The notes under the pieces were generated by a model, which was not told the DNA's origin, searched no databases, and saw only the letters and a program-made list of their open reading frames with translations. The translations under genes were made by a program, and so were the position numbers. Positions 49,289-56,847 of a stretch of DNA of 64,000 nt are shown one piece after another (the stretch's first letter is position 1; each line of letters opens with the position of its first letter). The DNA comes from Nitrospirillum amazonense (lineage in GTDB: Bacteria; Pseudomonadota; Alphaproteobacteria; Azospirillales; Azospirillaceae), in contig NZ_VITN01000001.1 of the NCBI RefSeq assembly GCF_007828045.1, positions 372,001-436,000 on the forward strand. The letters are read 5' to 3'.

Positions 49289-50169
49289 TGGCGTCCAGGG
49301 TTCCGCTCTCCGCCCCCGGCCCGCAATCCGCGGGGCTGGCCGCCTGCCTGGCCCGGGGTGAGGCCGTGGTGCTGGTCACGGTGACGGAGGCGCGGGGATC
49401 CACCCCGCGTGAGGTCGGCGCCTGCATGGCGGTGGGTGCCGACTGGCAGACCGGCACGGTGGGTGGCGGCCGGCTGGAACATCTGGGCCTGGAAACCGCC
49501 CGCCGCCTGCTGGCGGAGGGGGGCGAACCGGTACGCCTGGACGTGCCCTTGGGCCCGGCGGTGGGCCAATGCTGCGGCGGCCATGTCGTGCTGACGGTGG
49601 AACGGGTGGATGAGGCGGTGCTGTACCGCCTGCGCGCGGCGGAGGCGACGGCCCTGGCCGGCCAGCCCTGGCTGATGCTGTTCGGCGCCGGGCATGTCGG
49701 CAAGGCGGTGGCCCGCGCCATGGCGCCCCTGCCGCTGCGCCTGGTGTGGGTGGACAGCCGCGCCTCGGAATTCCCACCCGACCCGCCGGTGGACGCCGAC
49801 ATCCGCGTGGCGACGGAGCTGCCCAGCCAGGTGGCCCTGGCCCCACCCGGCGCCGGCTACCTGATCATGACCCACAACCACGACCTGGACTTCGCCATCA
49901 CGGCGGAGGCGGTGCAGCGCACCGACACGGCCTATGTCGGCCTCATCGGGTCGCACACCAAGCGCCAGCGCTTCTCGCGCTGGTACCAGGCGCAGGGGTA
50001 TGATCCCAACCATTTGCGGCGCCTGATCTGTCCCATCGGCGCGGGCCTGTCGGGCGACAAGCGGCCGGAGGTCATCGCCGCCCTGACGGCGGCGGAGGTG
50101 CTGACGGCCCTGTTGCGCCGACCGCCGCAGACCACGGTGATGATGGGCGACATTTACGGGGCCATCTAG
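49285..50169 (+). CDS. xdhC: XdhC molybdenum-cofactor chaperone/insertion protein
   Basis: A 294-residue XdhC, needed for putting the sulfurated molybdenum cofactor into XdhB. The N-terminal part has VLVTVTEARGSTPREVGACMAV (GSTPR), GTVGGGRLEHLGLE and VGQCCGGHVVLTVE with the paired Cys typical of the family. The second half is Rossmann-like (MLFGAGHVGKAVARAM) with YLIMTHNHDLDFAIT, YVGLIGSHTKRQRF and ICPIGAGLSGDKRPEVIAALTAAEV. In Rhodobacter capsulatus XdhC binds Moco and works with the cysteine desulfurase NifS4. Here a NifS-like gene overlaps it by 1 bp, an arrangement that fits such a pair. The ATG overlaps the xdhB TGA. Confidence 0.96.
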   Translation: MMASRVPLSAPGPQSAGLAACLARGEAVVLVTVTEARGSTPREVGACMAVGADWQTGTVGGGRLEHLGLETARRLLAEGGEPVRLDVPLGPAVGQCCGGHVVLTVERVDEAVLYRLRAAEATALAGQPWLMLFGAGHVGKAVARAMAPLPLRLVWVDSRASEFPPDPPVDADIRVATELPSQVALAPPGAGYLIMTHNHDLDFAITAEAVQRTDTAYVGLIGSHTKRQRFSRWYQAQGYDPNHLRRLICPIGAGLSGDKRPEVIAALTAAEVLTALLRRPPQTTVMMGDIYGAI

Positions 50170-51308
50170 TGGGGGGCCATCCGGTGGCCGGCGCCGACAC
50201 CGGCGTGATCTACCTGGACCACCTGGCCAGCACGCCCCTGGACCCCGCCGTGCTGGCCGCCATGCTGCCCTGGTTCCAGCCGGACCATGCCGGCAACGCG
50301 CAATCCGTCCATCACACTCCCGGCCGCCAAGCCGCGCGGGCCATCGCCCAGGCCGCCCGCGCCGTGGCGGCGCTGGTGGCGGCGCCGGCGGATGCGGCGG
50401 TGACCTTCACCCCCAGCGCCAGTGAGGCCAACCGTCTGGCGCTCCAGGGTTTGGCGCCGGCCGGCGCCCTGCTGCTGGTCTCCGCCATCGAGCATGACAG
50501 CGTGCTGCGCCAGTTGGATGGACTGCGGGCCGCCGGCCATGCCGTGACCCTGCTGCCGGTGGATGGCCAGGGCGTCATCCGCCTGGATGCGCTTGAGGCC
50601 GCCTTGAGCGTGGCCGGCTCCCGGCCCGTGCTGTCGCTCATGGCCGCCAACAATGAGGTCGGCAGCCTGCAACCGCTGGCGGCCGTGGCCGACCTCTGCC
50701 GCCGCCATGGCGCCCTGTGGCACTGCGACGGCGTGCAGTACGTAGCCACCGGGCCGCTGGCCCTGGGGGGCAAGGGTCGTTCCGGACCCGATATGATTAC
50801 CCTGTCGGCGCATAAGCTCTATGGTCCGCAGGGGGTGGGTGCCCTGGTGGCGCGGCCGGGGCTGGCGCCGGCCGTCCCCTGGTCCTGGGGTACGCCGCCC
50901 GTCGCCCTGATCGTCGGCTTCGCTGAGGCGGCGCGGCTGGTCCTGGGGCGGCGCGAGGCGGATCGCGATCATTTGGCGGCGCTGACGGCGCGGCTGTGGG
51001 CGGGCCTGAGCGCCGCCGTTCCCGGCGTCACGCGCAACGGCCCCGCCGACGGCCTGCCTGGCTGCCTCAATGTCACGCTGCCGGGCGTGGACGCCGCCGA
51101 CCTGCTGCTGGATTTGCCCGACCTCGCCTTGTCCACCGGTTCCGCCTGCCGCTCCGCCACCGGTCAGCCCTCGCATGTGCTGACGGCGATGGGCCTGGAT
51201 GCGGCGGCGGCCTTCGGCAGCCTGCGCTTCGGCCTGGGCCGGGGTACCACCGAGGCGGCGGTGGACCGGGCGGTGGCCCATATCGCCGCAGCGTTGCGGG
51301 CGCGCTAG
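50169..51308 (+). CDS. NifS-like cysteine desulfurase (possible XDH cofactor sulfurase)
   Basis: A 379-residue class-V aminotransferase-fold PLP enzyme of the NifS/IscS group. The PLP Lys215 is in LSAHKLYGPQGVGALV. The start has YLDHLASTPLDPAVLAAMLPW, and HCDGVQY holds the cofactor Asp. The catalytic Cys327 is in STGSACRSATGQPSHVL, the long-loop group-I pattern. It should remove sulfur from L-cysteine as an enzyme-bound persulfide. Because it overlaps xdhC by 1 bp and no Isc/Suf/Nif genes are nearby, I infer that its job is to sulfurate the molybdenum cofactor of xanthine dehydrogenase, as NifS4 does in Rhodobacter. It begins at a GTG. Confidence 0.92.
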   Translation: MGGHPVAGADTGVIYLDHLASTPLDPAVLAAMLPWFQPDHAGNAQSVHHTPGRQAARAIAQAARAVAALVAAPADAAVTFTPSASEANRLALQGLAPAGALLLVSAIEHDSVLRQLDGLRAAGHAVTLLPVDGQGVIRLDALEAALSVAGSRPVLSLMAANNEVGSLQPLAAVADLCRRHGALWHCDGVQYVATGPLALGGKGRSGPDMITLSAHKLYGPQGVGALVARPGLAPAVPWSWGTPPVALIVGFAEAARLVLGRREADRDHLAALTARLWAGLSAAVPGVTRNGPADGLPGCLNVTLPGVDAADLLLDLPDLALSTGSACRSATGQPSHVLTAMGLDAAAAFGSLRFGLGRGTTEAAVDRAVAHIAAALRAR

Positions 51309-51335
51309 TATCCAGGCGCACACAGGGAGCGCCCC

Positions 51336-52313
51336 ATGCCTGAGCAAGACGCGGTGATCCTCTGGCTGGTACGCACGGACCCGGCCATCCGCTGGCAGGT
51401 GATGTGCGACCTGCTGGACTTGCCGGAGGCGGACTGGGCGGGGGAACGCGCCAAGGTCGAAACGGAAGGGTGGGGTGCCCGCCTGCTGGCCTGCCAGGAT
51501 GCGGACGGGCAATGGGCCGGCGGGGCCTTCTTCCCCGCCGATTTCACCCCGGATGAATGGCACCGCAGCGGCCAGCCGTGGACCGCCACCGCCTTCGCAT
51601 TGGATCAGTTGCGCGAATTCGGCTTGGACCCCGCCACCGAGCGTGCCCGGCGCACCGTGGCCCTAGTGGGCGCCCATTCCCGCTGGGACCAGGGCGGTCA
51701 GCCCTACTGGCAGGGCGAGGTGGAGGAGTGCATCAACGGCCGCACGGTGGCCAACGGCGCCTATTTCGGCGCCGACGTTTCCGCCCTGGTCGACCGCCTG
51801 GTGGATGACCGCCAGCCGGACGGGGGCTGGAACTGCGAGCGCGCTGCCGGTTCCGCCTGTTCCTCCTTCGCCAGCACCCTCAACGTGCTGGAAGGCCTGC
51901 TGGAGTATGAGCGTGCCACCGGCGGCACCGACCGCTCCCGGGCGGCGCGGCGGACGGGGGAGGAATACCTGCTGTCCCGCCACCTGTTCCGCCGCCTGAC
52001 GACGGGGGAACCGGCCGATCCGCAGTTCCTGGACCTACTGCACCCCAACCGCTGGCGCTATGACGTCCTGCGCGCCCTGGACTATTTCCGCGCCGCCGGC
52101 CAACTCACCGGCGCCCAGCCCGATGCGCGCCTGGCCGAGGCCATCGCCCATTTACGGTCCCGCCGCCAGGCGGACGGCACCTGGCCGCTGGACTGGGACT
52201 TGCGCGGGCGGGTGTGGTTCAAGGTCAACGACGGGCCGGGCAAGCCGTCGCCCTGGGTCACCCTGCGGGCGCTGCGGGTGTTGAAGTGGTGGGACGCTGC
52301 CGCCTTTTCATGA
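51336..52313 (+). CDS. Terpene-cyclase/prenyltransferase-fold (alpha/alpha toroid) protein in the purine operon
   Basis: A 325-residue soluble protein with repeats of the squalene-cyclase/prenyltransferase type: LLACQDADGQWAGG, DRQPDGGWNCE, CSSFASTLNVLEGLLEYE, RSRRQADGTWPLDWDLRGRVW and PSPWVTLRALRVLKWW. These QxxDGxW-like motifs form the inner and outer helices of an alpha/alpha barrel. The catalytic DxDD of squalene-hopene cyclase is absent, so it is not expected to cyclise terpenes. It begins 27 bp after the NifS-like gene and is followed 95 bp later by urate hydroxylase on the same strand. The start is the ATG with GGGAG 7-11 nt upstream. A role in purine use, if any, is unknown. Confidence 0.78.
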   Translation: MPEQDAVILWLVRTDPAIRWQVMCDLLDLPEADWAGERAKVETEGWGARLLACQDADGQWAGGAFFPADFTPDEWHRSGQPWTATAFALDQLREFGLDPATERARRTVALVGAHSRWDQGGQPYWQGEVEECINGRTVANGAYFGADVSALVDRLVDDRQPDGGWNCERAAGSACSSFASTLNVLEGLLEYERATGGTDRSRAARRTGEEYLLSRHLFRRLTTGEPADPQFLDLLHPNRWRYDVLRALDYFRAAGQLTGAQPDARLAEAIAHLRSRRQADGTWPLDWDLRGRVWFKVNDGPGKPSPWVTLRALRVLKWWDAAAFS

Positions 52314-52408
52314 TTTTTGAAGCTGTTGTGGATACGCGGACCCTGGCGCCGCGCCGCCAGCGCCCGTAGCGTTGTGCGGTTGCGGCATAAAAGCGGGGCG
52401 GCGGGGCG

Positions 52409-53632
52409 ATGGCGTTCATTTTCTGGGAATGGGTCAATACGCTGGCGCGCTGGCTGCACATCGTGGCGGCGGTGGCGTGGATCGGATCCTCCTTCTACTT
52501 CATGGCCTTGGACGCCAGCCTGCGCAAGCGGCCGCACCTGCCGCAGGGCGTGCAGGGGGAGGCGTGGCAGGTCCACGGCGGCGGCTTCTACAACATGGTG
52601 AAGTATCTGGTGGCGCCCAGTCAGATGCCGGCTGAACTCACCTGGTTCAAGTGGGAGGCGTATACCACCTGGCTCAGCGGCTTTTTCCTGCTGTGCGTCC
52701 TCTACTACCGGGGGGCGGACCTGCTGCTGATCGATCAGTCGGTCATGGCCCTGACGCAAGGGCAGGCTATCGCCCTCAGCATCGGCCTGCTGGCCGCCGG
52801 CTGGGTCGTCTATGACCTGCTGTGCCGATCCCCCCTGGGCCGGCACAACGGGGCGCTGGCGGCGGTGGGCTTTGTCTTCCTGGTGGCGGCCTGCTGGGGC
52901 ACGACCCATGTCTTCAGCCCGCGCGGCGCCCTGCTGCAGATGGGGGCGCTGATCGGCACCATGATGGTGGCCAACGTCTTCCTGCTGATCATCCCCAACC
53001 AGCGCAAGGTGGTGGCGACGCTGCTGGCCGGCGGCACACCGGACGCCAGCCTGGGCAAGGCCGCGAAGCAGCGGTCCATGCACAACAACTACCTGACCCT
53101 GCCGGTCGTCTTCCTGATGATCGGCAACCATTATCCGCTGACCTACGCCACCCGCTACAACTGGGTGATCTTCGCCGTCATCCTGGTGGTGGGCGCCAGC
53201 GTCCGCCACTTCTTCAACACCAAGCACGCGGGCAAGCCGGCGCCCTGGTGGACCTGGGGCGTGGCCGCCGCCGGCATCCTGCTGACCGCGTGGCTGAGTG
53301 CACAAGGGTCGGCCGATGGCGGCCCGGCCGCCAGCGCCGCAGCACTCACCGTCCCCTTCGCCCAGGCGCAGGAGGTGGTGATGAACCGGTGCAGCATGTG
53401 CCACACGGCGGCCCCGGCCTGGGACGGCATCAGCGCCCCGCCGCATGGCGTCATCCTTGACAATCCGGGCGATATCCTGCGCCATGCCGACGACATCCGG
53501 CGCCAGGCCGCGCTCAGCAGCGCCATGCCGCCCGGCAATGTCACCCTGATCACGCCGGAGGAACGGGCCATCCTGGCCGCCTGGTCCGCCGGTGCGGCAT
53601 CGCCCCACATGGCATCCGCAAGCGTCCCGTAA
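52409..53632 (+). CDS. puuD: Membrane urate hydroxylase PuuD (urate to 5-hydroxyisourate)
   Basis: A 407-residue PuuD: an integral membrane domain with about eight helices fused to a C-terminal cytochrome c. The start is WEWVNTLARWLHIVAAVAWIGSSFYFMALDASLR (family signature). The middle has HGGGFYNMVKYLVAP, THVFSPRGALLQMGALIGTMMVANVFLLIIPNQRK and MHNNYLTLPVVFLMIGNHYPL. The heme site CSMCH (around 328-332) and an axial-Met candidate in SSAMPPGN lie on the periplasmic side. It oxidises urate with electrons passed to cytochrome c instead of oxygen, avoiding H2O2, and its product is the UraH substrate. Guanine deaminase follows by 14 bp. Confidence 0.96.
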   Translation: MAFIFWEWVNTLARWLHIVAAVAWIGSSFYFMALDASLRKRPHLPQGVQGEAWQVHGGGFYNMVKYLVAPSQMPAELTWFKWEAYTTWLSGFFLLCVLYYRGADLLLIDQSVMALTQGQAIALSIGLLAAGWVVYDLLCRSPLGRHNGALAAVGFVFLVAACWGTTHVFSPRGALLQMGALIGTMMVANVFLLIIPNQRKVVATLLAGGTPDASLGKAAKQRSMHNNYLTLPVVFLMIGNHYPLTYATRYNWVIFAVILVVGASVRHFFNTKHAGKPAPWWTWGVAAAGILLTAWLSAQGSADGGPAASAAALTVPFAQAQEVVMNRCSMCHTAAPAWDGISAPPHGVILDNPGDILRHADDIRRQAALSSAMPPGNVTLITPEERAILAAWSAGAASPHMASASVP

Positions 53633-53646
53633 CCTGGATATTCGTC

Positions 53647-54969
53647 ATGGCGTTCACCCCCGGAACCACCGCCTTGCGCGGCCGGCTTTTGACCTTCCTG
53701 CGCGCGCCCCAGGGGCCGGGCGACCGCGACAGCTATCGCTACATCGCCGACGGCCTTGTGGTGGTGACCGCCGGCCGCATCACGGCGGTGGGGGAGGCGG
53801 CGGACCTGCTGCCCACGCTGCCGGCGGGGATGGCGGTGGCGCATTATCCCGACGGCCTGATCCTGCCGGGCTTCATCGACACCCACATCCACTTCCCCCA
53901 GACCCAGGTCATCGCCTCCTACGGGACGCAGCTGATGGAGTGGCTGGAGAAGTACACCTTCATTGAGGAACAGCGCTACGCCGACCACGCGCACGCCAGC
54001 CGCAACGCCCGCTTCTTCCTGGATGAACTGGCGCGCAACGGCACGACGTCGGCCGTGGTCTATGGCAGCGTGCACCCCGGCTCGGTCAAGGCCCTGTTCA
54101 CCGAGGCCGAGGCGCGCGGCGTGGGCCTGGTGGCGGGCAAGGTCATGATGGACCGCCACGCCCCCACCGCCCTGACCGACACGGCTCAGACCAGCTACGA
54201 TCATTCCAAGGCGCTGATCGGCGCCTGGCACGGCGTGGGCCGCCAGCGCTACGCCGTCACGCCGCGCTTCGCCATCACCTCAACGCCGGAACAGCTGGAG
54301 GCGGCGGGTGCCTTGCTGCGTGAGCATCCCGGCGTCTACATGCAGACCCACCTGTCGGAGAACCATGAGGAGATCCGCCAGGTGGCGCGCCTGTATCCCG
54401 AGGCGGCGGACTACCTGGATGTCTACGACCGCTTCGGCCTGCTGGGCGGCCGCTCGCTGTTCGGCCACTGCATCCATGTGAGCGAGCGGGAAATGGCCCG
54501 GATGCATGAGACGGCGTCCGCCGCCGTCTTCTGCCCCACCAGCAACCTGTTCATCGGCAGCGGCCTGTTCGACCGCGCCGCCCTGGAAAACCCGGCCCGG
54601 CCGGTGCGCCTGGGCCTGGCCACCGACGTGGGCGGCGGCACCAGCTATTCCCTGCTGCGCACGGCGGGGGAGGGGTACAAGGTGCTGCAACTGCGCGGCC
54701 AGAGCTGGCCGGCGCTGGCCGCCTTCGACCTCATGACCCGGGGCAACGCCGCCGCCCTGGGCCTGATGGAGGAGATTGGCCAGATCGCCCCCGGCCGCTA
54801 CGCCGACCTGGTGGTGCTGGACGCCTCCGCCACCCCCGCCATGGCCCACCGGCGCGAGGCCATCCAGGGCGACCTGGAGGAGGAGCTGTTCCTGCTGATG
54901 ACCCTGGGCGACGACCGGGCGGTGCGGGCGACCTACATCCAGGGACAACGGGTGCATGACCGGGATTAA
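53647..54969 (+). CDS. guaD: Guanine deaminase
   Basis: A 440-residue zinc amidohydrolase converting guanine to xanthine and ammonia. Motifs: LPGFIDTHIHFPQTQVIASYGTQLMEWLEKYTF (zinc HxH and the guanine-deaminase PQ region), VYGSVHPGSVKALFTEAEARG, RFAITSTPEQLEAAG, MQTHLSENHEEI (zinc His), GHCIHVSEREMARM (zinc His) and LGLATDVGGGTSYSLLRT (zinc Asp). These and the length distinguish it from cytosine or adenine deaminases. It supplies xanthine for XdhAB encoded upstream, and its stop codon overlaps the first palindrome in front of the third toxin-antitoxin module. Confidence 0.96.
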   Translation: MAFTPGTTALRGRLLTFLRAPQGPGDRDSYRYIADGLVVVTAGRITAVGEAADLLPTLPAGMAVAHYPDGLILPGFIDTHIHFPQTQVIASYGTQLMEWLEKYTFIEEQRYADHAHASRNARFFLDELARNGTTSAVVYGSVHPGSVKALFTEAEARGVGLVAGKVMMDRHAPTALTDTAQTSYDHSKALIGAWHGVGRQRYAVTPRFAITSTPEQLEAAGALLREHPGVYMQTHLSENHEEIRQVARLYPEAADYLDVYDRFGLLGGRSLFGHCIHVSEREMARMHETASAAVFCPTSNLFIGSGLFDRAALENPARPVRLGLATDVGGGTSYSLLRTAGEGYKVLQLRGQSWPALAAFDLMTRGNAAALGLMEEIGQIAPGRYADLVVLDASATPAMAHRREAIQGDLEEELFLLMTLGDDRAVRATYIQGQRVHDRD

Positions 54970-55010
54970 GATGGCATCTGAGGTGCGCCTGTGCGAAGAT
55001 GTGTACATCT
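54969..55010. promoter_or_regulatory. Two related palindromes upstream of the third TA pair
   Basis: AGATGGCATCT (54969-54979) and AGATGTGTACATCT (54997-55010) share the same AGATG/CATCT arms. They lie 33-74 bp before the antitoxin start, 28 bp apart. The repeated dyads are a likely operator for the ribbon-helix-helix antitoxin. Confidence 0.6.
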
Positions 55011-55042
55011 GAATACCGGCCGCTAATATGAAGAGAAGCGCC

Positions 55043-55303
55043 ATGTCTAACAGCACCACTCTGACCGTCAGGCTCAAGCCCGAGGTTAAGGACCAGCTCG
55101 CTGCGTTGTCGGTGCAGACCAACCGAACCCGCTCCTATTTGGCGGCGGAGGCCATTGCTGACTATGTGGCACGGGAAATCGCCTTGGTTGAAGGAGTCCA
55201 ACGCGGCTTGGCCGATATTGAGGCTGGCCGGTTGATACCACACGATCAGGCGATGGATGAACTGGACGCGGCGATTGAGGAAGTTGCGCGGAGCCGGGGG
55301 TGA
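55043..55303 (+). CDS. Ribbon-helix-helix (CopG/ParD-like) antitoxin
   Basis: An 86-residue antitoxin. The DNA-binding strand is TTLTVRLKPEVKDQLAALSVQTNRTRSYLAAEAIADYVARE, as in CopG-family proteins, followed by an acidic toxin-binding tail (GLADIEAGRLIPHDQAMDELDAAIEE). I chose the second of two ATGs because GAAGAGAAG lies just upstream, while the first has no site. The stop overlaps the toxin start (GTGA). Its probable operator is the pair of AGATG-type palindromes upstream. Confidence 0.9.
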   Translation: MSNSTTLTVRLKPEVKDQLAALSVQTNRTRSYLAAEAIADYVAREIALVEGVQRGLADIEAGRLIPHDQAMDELDAAIEEVARSRG

Positions 55304-55614
55304 AGCGGTCCGTCATCTGGTCCCGCGATGCGTTGGACGAGCTGATAGGCATCGCGCGTCACATTGCCAAAGACAATCCGGAAGCTGCCCGCAAGGTGGC
55401 TGTGGCCATCCGCGCAACGGGCAGCGCCTTGGGGCAGCGCGCCTTGGGGCGTAAAGGGCGCGTTACCGGTACCTATGAAAAGGTGGTGGCGGACCTGCCT
55501 TATATTATCGCCTACAAGTTCATTGCCAAACCAACTGGCGGCGAAGCTCTGGTGATCCTGCGCATTGTGCACATGACCCGTGATTGGCCGCCGGATGCAT
55601 GGCCGGCGAACTGA
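55300..55614 (+). CDS. RelE/ParE-superfamily toxin (plasmid-stabilisation type)
   Basis: A 104-residue toxin encoded from a GTG overlapping the antitoxin stop. SVIWSRDALDELIGIARHIAKDNPEAARKVAVAIRATGSALGQ, ALGRKGRVTGTYEKVVADLPYIIAYKFI and LVILRIVHMTRDWPP cover the family's three conserved blocks, including the final Arg-x-x-H-x-x-R-x-W-P. This ending is shared with the toxin at the left end of the window, so the two are related within the ParE/RelE group, though their antitoxins differ (RelB-like versus CopG-like). It probably blocks gyrase or translation when freed. Confidence 0.9.
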   Translation: MKRSVIWSRDALDELIGIARHIAKDNPEAARKVAVAIRATGSALGQRALGRKGRVTGTYEKVVADLPYIIAYKFIAKPTGGEALVILRIVHMTRDWPPDAWPAN

Positions 55615-55685
55615 AGAAATTTTAGTTAGGCCCCGGTTTTGCAGGGGAAGTCCGGACATAAGCCTAGTGTTTGGGGGATGGGGTG

Positions 55686-56618
55686 ATGGCCCTGCTGGAG
55701 AACATGCAGGTGTTCGTGCGCGTGGTGGACCTGGGCAGCCTGTCGGCGGCCGGGCGGAACCTGCGCATGTCGCCGGCCCTGGTCAGCCACCGCATCCAGC
55801 AGTTGGAGGCGCACCTGGGCGCCCGCCTGCTGAACCGCACCACCCGCCAGCTGCAGGCCACCGAAACCGGCCAGGTCTTCTACCAGCACTGCCTGGAGGT
55901 GCTGGAGGCGGTGGAGCGGGCGCACAGCAGCATCGCGGCGGAGGGCGGCGCGCCGTCCGGCAGCGTGCGGGTGACGGCACCGCTGGGCTTCGGCCGCCGT
56001 GTGCTGAGCCCGCTGGTGCCGGAATTCCGCGCCGCCAACCCCATGGTGGATGTGCGCCTGCGCCTGTCCGACCATCTGCTGGACCTGCTGCGCGAGTCCG
56101 TGGACATGGCCATCCGCATGGCCACGCTGAAGGACAGCAGCTTCGTCGTGCGCAAGATCGCCGACCTGCGGCGTGTGCTGGTGGCGGCACCCCGGTACCT
56201 GGAGGCGCGCGGCCGGCCCAAGGCGCCGTCCGACCTGCTGGAACATGACTGCCTGCTGCTGCGCTTCCCCGGCACGCAGCAGTACCGCTGGACACTCACC
56301 AGCCCCGGTAAGGATGAGAGCAAGAGCACCAAGCTGTCCATCGCCGGTCCCATGGACGCTGACGATGGTGATGTGTTGACCCGCTGGGCGGTGGACGGCC
56401 ACGGCATCGCCCTGAAACCCCTGTGGGAGGTGGCGGACGAGGTGAAGTCCGGCGCGCTGGAGATCGTGATGCCCGAGCATCCGCCGGAGCCGGTGCAACT
56501 GGCCATCGTCTACCCGCACCGGGCGCTGCTGCCGGCCAAGGTGCAGTCGCTGTCCGACTTCCTGGTGCCGCGCGTGCGCAGCCTGCTGGCCGCCAGCCAC
56601 CCGGATGCGGTGATGTGA
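55686..56618 (+). CDS. LysR-family transcriptional regulator
   Basis: A 310-residue LTTR. The N-terminal winged HTH is MQVFVRVVDLGSLSAAGRNLRMSPALVSHRIQQLEAHLGARLLNRTTRQLQATETGQVFYQ. The effector domain begins GSVRVTAPLGFGRRVLSPLVPEFRAANPMVDVRLRLSDHLLDLLRESVDMAIRM, the CrgA-like subgroup. The ATG follows GGGGGA at good spacing. It reads toward the urease operon, ending 229 bp before ureD, and a perfect 16-bp palindrome lies 15 bp after its stop. CrgA-type LTTRs usually control a divergent quinone or efflux gene, which is absent here. Control of urease is possible but unproven. Confidence 0.92.
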   Translation: MALLENMQVFVRVVDLGSLSAAGRNLRMSPALVSHRIQQLEAHLGARLLNRTTRQLQATETGQVFYQHCLEVLEAVERAHSSIAAEGGAPSGSVRVTAPLGFGRRVLSPLVPEFRAANPMVDVRLRLSDHLLDLLRESVDMAIRMATLKDSSFVVRKIADLRRVLVAAPRYLEARGRPKAPSDLLEHDCLLLRFPGTQQYRWTLTSPGKDESKSTKLSIAGPMDADDGDVLTRWAVDGHGIALKPLWEVADEVKSGALEIVMPEHPPEPVQLAIVYPHRALLPAKVQSLSDFLVPRVRSLLAASHPDAVM

Positions 56619-56632
56619 GAAGGGGCGGCCGG

Positions 56633-56648
56633 TACGTCAAATGACGTA
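56633..56648. promoter_or_regulatory. 16-bp palindrome TACGTCAAATGACGTA
   Basis: Perfect 7-bp arms with a 2-bp centre lie between the LysR stop and the urease promoter, about 122 bp upstream of the -24 element. This distance fits an upstream activator site for a sigma-54 promoter or a binding site for the adjacent LysR protein. Confidence 0.5.
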
Positions 56649-56684
56649 TGGGGGCTGCCAATCTTTTAGGCGCACATCGCCAGG

Positions 56685-56701
56685 CGCCCAATTTATGGGC
56701 G
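56685..56701. promoter_or_regulatory. Dyad CGCCCA-N5-TGGGCG in the ureD leader
   Basis: A perfect 6-bp inverted repeat with a 5-bp AT spacer lies 70 bp upstream of the -24 element. Its geometry resembles NtrC enhancer sites (GCACCA-N5-TGGTGC), though two positions per arm differ. A nitrogen-regulation enhancer is therefore possible. Confidence 0.4.
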
Positions 56702-56754
56702 ATGGTCTTTGCCCGCGCGGGCGCTCGTGCCATGCTGACCGCATGGTCAAGTCT

Positions 56755-56770
56755 TGGCACGGCGGTTGCG
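56755..56770 (+). promoter_or_regulatory. Sigma-54 (RpoN) promoter of the urease operon
   Basis: TGGCACGGCGGTTGCG matches the -24/-12 consensus (TGGCACG-N4-TTGC) with the required GG-N10-GC spacing. Transcription would start near 56781, giving a 67-nt leader before ureD. RpoN promoters of urease operons are known to respond to nitrogen limitation through NtrC. Confidence 0.75.
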
Positions 56771-56847
56771 AACCAACGGCCGGGAAACAATGGGGTGGCC
56801 TGGAATGATGCGGCGGGGGGATATGCCAAGGGAGAACAGGGGACGTC

